Positions 58,351 through 64,000 of a stretch of DNA of 64,000 bases are shown in pieces. Below the pieces are notes generated by a model, which made no database searches, was not told the origin of the DNA, and saw only the letters and a list, made by a program, of their open reading frames with translations. Location of the stretch: contig VDMD01000116.1 in the NCBI GenBank assembly GCA_007026445.1, positions 1-64,000 of the forward strand, read 5' to 3'. The first letter of the stretch is position 1. Each line of letters begins with the position of its first letter. Both the position numbers and the translations under genes were made by a program. The stretch comes from Schizophyllum amplum. Taxonomy: Eukaryota > Basidiomycota > Agaricomycetes > Agaricales > Schizophyllaceae.

Positions 58351-60170
58351 ATGACTTCAAATATCATCCCCCCTGTGCGTACAGATATGGGATAAGGAAC
58401 TGTAGTTTAACTAATCTTCATGTGACAGACGCCACTCGTCGAGTTGCCATGCCACAGATTGCCACAAACCGTGCAGAAGCAATTAAAGCCCAGTGACAAG
58501 GTCGTGGCCTTTGACCTAAAGGACAATGGTCTTCTTTACTTCCGCAACGGGGTGTGCAGCCACTGTGGTAAGTCCTCGAATAGGCTGCAAGAGCATGCTC
58601 TCTCGCACATGAATGAGGAGATGCGTGCGCTCCAGTACGTCGCCTCCAAAAGTCAAACTGAAGTCTTGGGCTCATCGCATATAGCGGGTGGAAATGCCGT
58701 GTTTGCGGTCGGGTGGTGACACAGAAAGTCACGCTCGAGAACCACATCGCCGCCAAGCAGTACGTGATCTATCCGTCCATCATCTTGCGCCCCCTCACGT
58801 CCATCCAGCAGTGTCGATACTGCAAGGCTGCTGAGATGCACGCAGCCAGGCTGTGGCCATACGACATACTATCCGTCTGCCATGAGCAGGCACATGCGTA
58901 GCGGGATTCATGAATTGCGTGCGGGGCGTGCACGTTCGGAGAAAAAGGACATCGACAAGGTGCCCTTCTTACTTGCGGCTGACCTGTCCGCCCCGACGCT
59001 CTTCCCAGTCGCGGGTTCCTCGCGTTCTCTTTTGCACCTGCCATCTGGTCCTCCCCCGATGCAGCACCATACGGACGGCGAGCGCGTCAATGAAGGCTTT
59101 GATCGACCGTCTTTCGTCTTACCCCGAATGGCGATCCCGCCGCCTTCGATGCCGTCCAGCGCCCAGGACGATCACGCCCGTAGGCAGAATGAAGAATATC
59201 GAGTTCAGTCTTCGAAGAATTGGGCCCGCCGCAACTTCACGCCTCTGTCGCCGGACGACAGCGACGATCTAGACTCTAACCCCCGACGCTCTTTTACTTT
59301 GGAACCGCCTCCCTCACTCTACGCCGGATCCTCCAGGGAGTCGACTCCCGCCCGCCTGCCCACCCCATCCGGCGCTAATGTCGATGAGGCGAGCATGACC
59401 AACAACCTCGACGACCTCCTTCCCGCCAACTGGGCAATTGAGCCAGATGAAGAGCTGAAGGCCGGCCCTGATGGCACGGTGGACTGCGGCGGCGGCTTGA
59501 TTCTTTCCATAAACGGCGCGCAGTGCAGCCATGCTGACTGTAACGTCGTCGCCGGCGGTCAAAGGATGATCATGCATGTTACCGTGCATATGACCCAGGA
59601 GCGTCGGGAAAAGCTGTAAGTGGCATCTACCAGCGAGGCGTACCGAAAGCTGATCAGGGCGGGTCATAGGTCCTGGAGATGCGGCGCGGCAGATTGCAAC
59701 TTCCAATGCATCACAAAGCGAAACTTGAAGTTGCACTATATGGCAAAGCAGTAAGCTTTCAATCAAGTTCACGCTCTCGCGCCTCGTTGAGTATTCTTGT
59801 CAGTTCTGGCGTGAAGCCATTCGCGTGCCAAATTTGCCCCTGGAAGGCTGGGCGCCCGGACATGCTGTCAAAGCATATGCGCAACGTGCACAACGTGCGT
59901 GCTCGGGCTTACAATCGGCAGCAGAACTATCGCTGGAACAATGCATCGTTTCGCGGTGCGGCGAGGAGGCAGTCGGGCAGCGACAAACCAGCCCCTCCTC
60001 CGTCCGTTCAGATCAAAGATCTAGATATCGACGACGAAGACGCGGGGGATATCCAAGTGCACGAACTGCGTCTTGAGTATTCCGACGTCAAAACCGAGGA
60101 AGTGGACGATGCTGCGTATCTCAGCGGTACGGAGACGGAGTACGAACTCGATTATGCGGAGTCGTCGTAG
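58351..60170 (+). CDS. C2H2 zinc-finger protein with duplicated three-finger block
   Basis: The protein is 519 aa from exons 58351-58374, 58429-58634, 58685-58759, 58809-59615, 59670-59750 and 59804-60170 (sum in frame). Block 1: CSHCGKSSNRLQEHALSH, then WKCRVCGRVVTQKVTLENH, then CTQPGCGHTTYYPSAMSRH. Block 2: CSHADCNVVAGGQRMIMH, then WRCGAADCNFQCITKRNLKL, then FACQICPWKAGRPDMLSKH. Each block has the same intron positions after finger 1 and after finger 2 (AAKQ and MAKQ). Between blocks is a Ser/Pro-rich linker, and the C-terminus is acidic. It is probably a nuclear DNA- or RNA-binding protein. I do not recognise a named orthologue. Some fingers have irregular Cys/His spacing. Confidence 0.82.
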
Positions 60171-60627
60171 ATATTTCACCACCTCGAGATGATTTCGACC
60201 TCCTCGCCGCACTTACTTACTAAGTACTGCACACTCCTTCCACGCTGTACTAGTGACTACCCTGAAGGCCTCACACCCCTTACTTCCTATCCGTATACCA
60301 ACTTTGTAATATCGCACGATGAGCCGGTCGTCTTCAGCTTCTCCTACCAGCTATAAACGACCTTCACAATGTTATCAGAGTCCCAAGCTACAGTACATAT
60401 CATAGGTACACACTACAGTAATGCCACAATTTCGAGAAATATCTGCTAGATGTCCAAGCATAAGGTAGTCCGTCCAGCGCCATTCAAGTCCACCGCGATC
60501 CATGATGCGCGAACCCAATGACTGTCCGCCGACGACAACCAGGACAAACATGGACTGCAGTAGTAGCAGTCCGTGATCACGCAAGGGCTAATTTACGCCG
60601 GACATACGCATTGTCCGGTAAGACAAC
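60171..60627. other. Convergent 3' spacer
   Basis: This lies between the zinc-finger stop and the small LysM stop. No gene or repeat was recognised. Confidence 0.4.
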
Positions 60628-61006
60628 CTAGACGTCGTCTTCGTGTGGGATGCACAACATCTAGCGCGAATAGCGTCAGCCAGCGCATACACGTCACGCA
60701 CGGCTGAAGTACATACCATGCCCGGCGTAAGGTTGCTGCAGCTCGAATTGACCATCTCGCGATTCTTGACGATCACATCCACCACCGAGGACCGGTACGA
60801 GTGTGCAATGCGTCGACAGCTATCGCCAAACTCGACAACATGTCGCGCTTTACAGCTACTGTAGAAGCCTTTGATGTAGATGGGTGCGCAGTCTACAAGG
60901 ACCGCAGCTGAAGCCAAACATGAGAAAAACATGCCAAAGGTCCGAGACTCAGGACGAACGTACCGAAGACCAAGAAGGTTGCAAAACACAGTGAGTGCGG
61001 ACGCAT
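60628..61006 (-). CDS. Small secreted single-LysM protein (88 aa)
   Basis: The gene is found only by splicing: exons 60964-61006, 60717-60907 and 60628-60660, each intron 56 nt with GTACGT or GTATGT donors, and the sum is in frame. The protein has a signal peptide (MRPHSLCFATFLVFAAVLVD), then nearly all of the rest is one LysM domain. It reads HVVEFGDSCRRIAHSYRSSV, then VKNREMVNSSCSNLTPG and MMLCIPHEDDV, fitting the pattern 'V..GDSC..IA..Y' and 'N..C.NL.PGM.LCIP'. Secreted proteins that are little more than one LysM resemble chitin-binding effectors of fungi. Binding to chitin and any role towards a host or other microbes are inference. Confidence 0.82.
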
Positions 61007-61859
61007 GGTAGAGCGAAACGATCCCGCGAGTGCGTCTCGTCCAAGGACATCTTAAGTAGGCGCAAACTGCAGCTAAAAGTGCTCGTCGGAGGGATCCTAA
61101 ATGCGCTTGCCACGTCAAACCAGCTAGTGTTCGAGCCATCGGATGTTGCCCTCAACAAGCAATCAGTGTTCATCTAGCAGGGTGAACGCCGGCGCATAGC
61201 TCGTACGCGAAGGCAGGACCGAGTATCGTCAGGAACCGGCCTATCACACAGCAGTCCACCAGAAAACAGAGCGCAGAACGGAGAACAAAAATCCTACACC
61301 TGCCCAATGGATAACGAGCGGCTCCAGAGCGAAGACATGGGCATCGAAGGCAGAATACGGCGACGTGCAATGCTCTTGTAAGTGCAGTCCTGTCCATATT
61401 CATCAGGTAGGCTGGAACAAACTGCTCACCTAAGCCACCAAGCGCACTAGGTACTCCGGCATATGTGACATGACGCTTGAAGGGCCAGTCGACGTAGGGC
61501 TTTGACTGCACACCGATGCGATTGACGACGCGACCCGCCTTGCGTCTTGAGACACATAGGATTGTACGCCGGATAGTTGCGCACCGAGTCAGTCAGCTCG
61601 CTTTACAGCACACTCTGACGCACCACATAGCAAACAGCCATGAACTTCTTGTGTCACTCATGACCAGCAGTCGAGAGCACCTGCGAAAGGGGAACCACAT
61701 CCAACGAGGATAGAAAAAAAAGAACCGCACTGGATCAGCCCATCTGCCCCATCACGCGCACAAACACAACCACCACACGCAGATCATCTTCCAAGAGGCT
61801 GAAAGTCATTTCATAGCAGCAAGAGCAAAGATAAGTACGCAAATACCGTCAGGATCCAA
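61007..61859. other. Intergenic, 0.85 kb
   Basis: This is upstream of the small LysM gene and downstream of PRP40. A minus-strand frame at 61170-61511 has hydrophobic parts but no signal-peptide start or domain I can name. It is left uncalled. Confidence 0.35.
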
Positions 61860-64000
61860 TCATATCTCGCCCTCCTCCGGCGTATCCTCCCGCGGCCTCG
61901 CCGGCACGACATCTTCGCGCTCATACTTGATTCGCTGTCCCAGGCATTAGTCCAATCTTTCCGACCCCAGATGTGCCCAAACACACCTTATCCGCACGCT
62001 CGTCAAGTTCATACTTGATAGGCTCCTCGCGCGCGACAGACATATCACGATCCGGGTCATCCCTTCGCGGCTCGTCCCAATCCCGGCTGTACGCCCGCGT
62101 CCGACGGTCTCGTCGGTCATCGCGATGCCCGCCGCCGTGTCGCGAGCGATAATCACGATCGTAGCGGCGGTCGTAGTCATCGGCCTGGCGGTAACGTCCG
62201 CCACGCTCGCGAGGCTTCGCATCGCGGTCATAGTCGCGGTCACGCATGGGCTCCTTGCGCTTCCGTCCACTTTGCGAACCCCCGTCCTCAGAGGCAGCTT
62301 CGCGGAGGCGCTCCTGATGCAACGTTAGTGCTTGTTAAAATATTATACGCTCGTGATAACTGACCTTCTGCCGCTTGACGAACTTGGCAAATGCAGCGCG
62401 CCGGCCTTCGTCGTCAGCGATGGACGTATACTCCGGGAGATGCTGCATGAGCGGGACCGCCTGCAGGGTGGTGATGAGCAACCAGCGCCTGCTAAAGAGT
62501 TAATACTCACATCTTCAAAGCTCATGCTGAGGTCGATCGGCTCCGGTAGTTTTTTTAGCGCGTAGCGAAGGTCATCCTGAAGATGTCTCTGCTTTCGCTC
62601 GAACCGCCGTTTCTCATCCGCTTGCCTCTGAAGCGCCGCGGCAAGCATCTACAGGGCTCGTGAGTAAGATGACAGGAAAGAAAGCAGGGTTAGCAGAACT
62701 TACCGTACGGTAAATCTCCTGCAAATCCTCATCGGAAAGCTTCTCCTTCACCTCGGGATCGTCCTTGACCAAATCCAAGAACTCTTCCTCCGTTGTCTCA
62801 GGCTTAATCTCTGGGCGCTTGTCCGCCTCCGCTGCATCCTCCATTTTCACATCCTCCTGCTCCTTCTGCACGTCCTCGCCCTTCTCGGCCTCCTTCTCCC
62901 CCTGCGCACTAGCCACCGCCCGCCGCTTCAGCGCCGCATCCGTCACCTCCATCTTCTTGTCCAACACCTGGTCCAGCTCGTCCACCTTGTCCCAGAAGAG
63001 CTCAAGAGGGTTGGAGCCGGGATTGCCCAGCATGTCGAGGTACCGGACGTCGTCCTTGAATACCGGGTAGACCTCCTTCCACTTCGAGCGCGCCTTGATG
63101 GTGCCGTTGGTGACGAGCTCCTGGAGCAGGTTCCTGAAGCCCTCGCGCGCCTTGCGCTCCTTCCGCGTCTTCTCCACCTGCGCCCGTCGCGTCTGCTCCT
63201 CAAACTCTCGCTCCGTCACACGCGCATAGTCCTCGAAGGCAAGGAGGATGTCGAGGCTGGGGAGCTTCTGCAGCTCCGGGTCATCGTTCCACGCCTCCGA
63301 GTCCAGCAGCATTTTGTGTGCGGTACGCCAGCGGGTCAAGACATCGATGTTCAGCTGCTTGAAGAGCGCAACGACCTTCTGCGTTGCGCGAGTGCGCGAG
63401 GCACGGGTCTCTTGCTGATGTACCGTCAAAGGCTGCTATCGCGGCATGAGAAAGGACACTCACCATCTCCCGCTCCTTCAGCTCATTGACGTACTCTTCG
63501 AAAATATGCCGCCGCTCAGACTCTATACGCGCCTGCTGCCAGATCGGGTGCTGCGCGAAGAGCTTGTCCGCAGTGGAGAAGGTCGTGTAATGGAAGACAT
63601 TTGGGTTGCCCTTCAGCATATTCCGCAGCGCCGGCCTCAGCTTGGCCATGCGCGTCTCCTTCTCTTCCTGCTCCTTCGCCTTCAGCTGCGCCGTGAACTT
63701 CTCAAACGCCGCCTTCTTCTCCGCGAGCGAGTTGAGCGCGCGGTACAGAGGGTCCGTGATGATCGCGCGCATAGTCCGCTCCCAGGTCCACGTCGGGTCG
63801 ACGCCGGCCTTGCGGAGGAGGTGCATGAACGCCTTCTCGCCCTCCTCAAAGGTCTGGAAGCCGTTGTGTGGGATGATCGGATCGTCGCCAATGCTTGGGC
63901 GGGCTGGGAGGACACCGGACGACAGTGGAAGGCCGTTCTGAGCAGCAGCACCGCCTGTATGCGCGCCTACAGCGAGGGGGTTGGCATTGGGCGCCTGCCC
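61860..64000 (-). CDS. PRP40: Pre-mRNA-processing factor PRP40 (FF domains), 5' end outside the window
   Basis: Prp40 is a U1 snRNP protein that helps bridge 5' and 3' splice sites. The visible part has FF-type helical repeats: FEEGEKAFMHLLRKAGVDPT with WTWERTMRAIITDPLYRALN, then VVALFKQLNIDVLTRWRTAH, REGFRNLLQELVTNGTIKAR and DDLRYALKKLPEPIDLSMSF. The N-terminal WW domains expected in the family lie beyond position 64000. The C-terminus is a long charged tail rich in Arg, Asp and Tyr (RRYDRDYRSRHGGGHRDDRR), then EDVVPARPREDTPEEGEI. Introns lie near 61935-61985, 62320-62365, 62490-62520, 62650-62700 and 63415-63465. In a genome with very many introns this gene is expected to be essential. Confidence 0.93.

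Noticed and set aside
60588..61139. Unspliced 183-codon minus-strand frame
   Set aside because: Better explained by the spliced LysM gene at 60628-61006, which uses another frame for its first exon and the middle part of this frame for its second.

Overview
The window is nuclear DNA of a filamentous basidiomycete, most likely an agaricomycete; the polypore group is a guess from gene content. Evidence: nearly every gene is cut by many short GT-AG introns (mostly 48-60 nt), third codon positions are G/C-rich, and the content is typical of mushroom-forming fungi (several F-box genes, a DUF6534-type membrane protein, a wax-synthase-like protein, LysM and other small secreted proteins). I rebuilt splice sites by hand. 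Where the full exon sum was added up it is given and is divisible by three; other exon edges are approximate.

Layout. 0.3-9.6 kb: RPF1 (60S ribosome assembly), an arylsulfotransferase-like gene that looks inactivated, an F-box gene and a short-chain dehydrogenase. 9.7-18 kb: methionine-R-sulfoxide reductase B, a small secreted protein, a membrane-anchored S33-type peptidase, and two methyltransferase genes lying tail to tail (EEF1A-lysine-methyltransferase-like and NDUFAF7-like). 18.6-22.1 kb: two tandem copies of an unrecognised secreted/GPI-like family; the first is split by a 1.6-kb element with terminal inverted repeats. 22.3-27.2 kb: a 2.17-kb segmental duplication carrying two AIM9-like kinase-fold genes. 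27.8-36.3 kb: a DUF2408 gene, two coiled-coil F-box genes and a wax-synthase-like gene. 37.7-43 kb: DUF6534 protein, protein-L-isoaspartate methyltransferase, PRO2. 43.9-48.3 kb: two tail-to-tail MFS transporters (JEN1-like and DHA2-like). 49-53.2 kb: LysM protein, then a head-to-head mitochondrial pair (bL21m and ATP synthase alpha). 54.5-64 kb: two F-box genes, a C2H2 protein built from a duplicated three-finger block, a very small LysM protein recovered only by splicing short exons, and PRP40 running off the right edge.

The genes do not form one pathway. Housekeeping genes (RPF1, NDUFAF7, PRO2, ATP1, bL21m, PRP40) alternate with fast-evolving accessory genes (F-box, LysM, secreted tandem family, AIM9 duplicates). 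The most unusual observations are the TIR element inside a secreted-protein gene, an intron turned into coding sequence after loss of its 3' splice site in one AIM9 copy, the broken arylsulfotransferase gene, the hidden LysM gene and the duplicated zinc-finger triplet.
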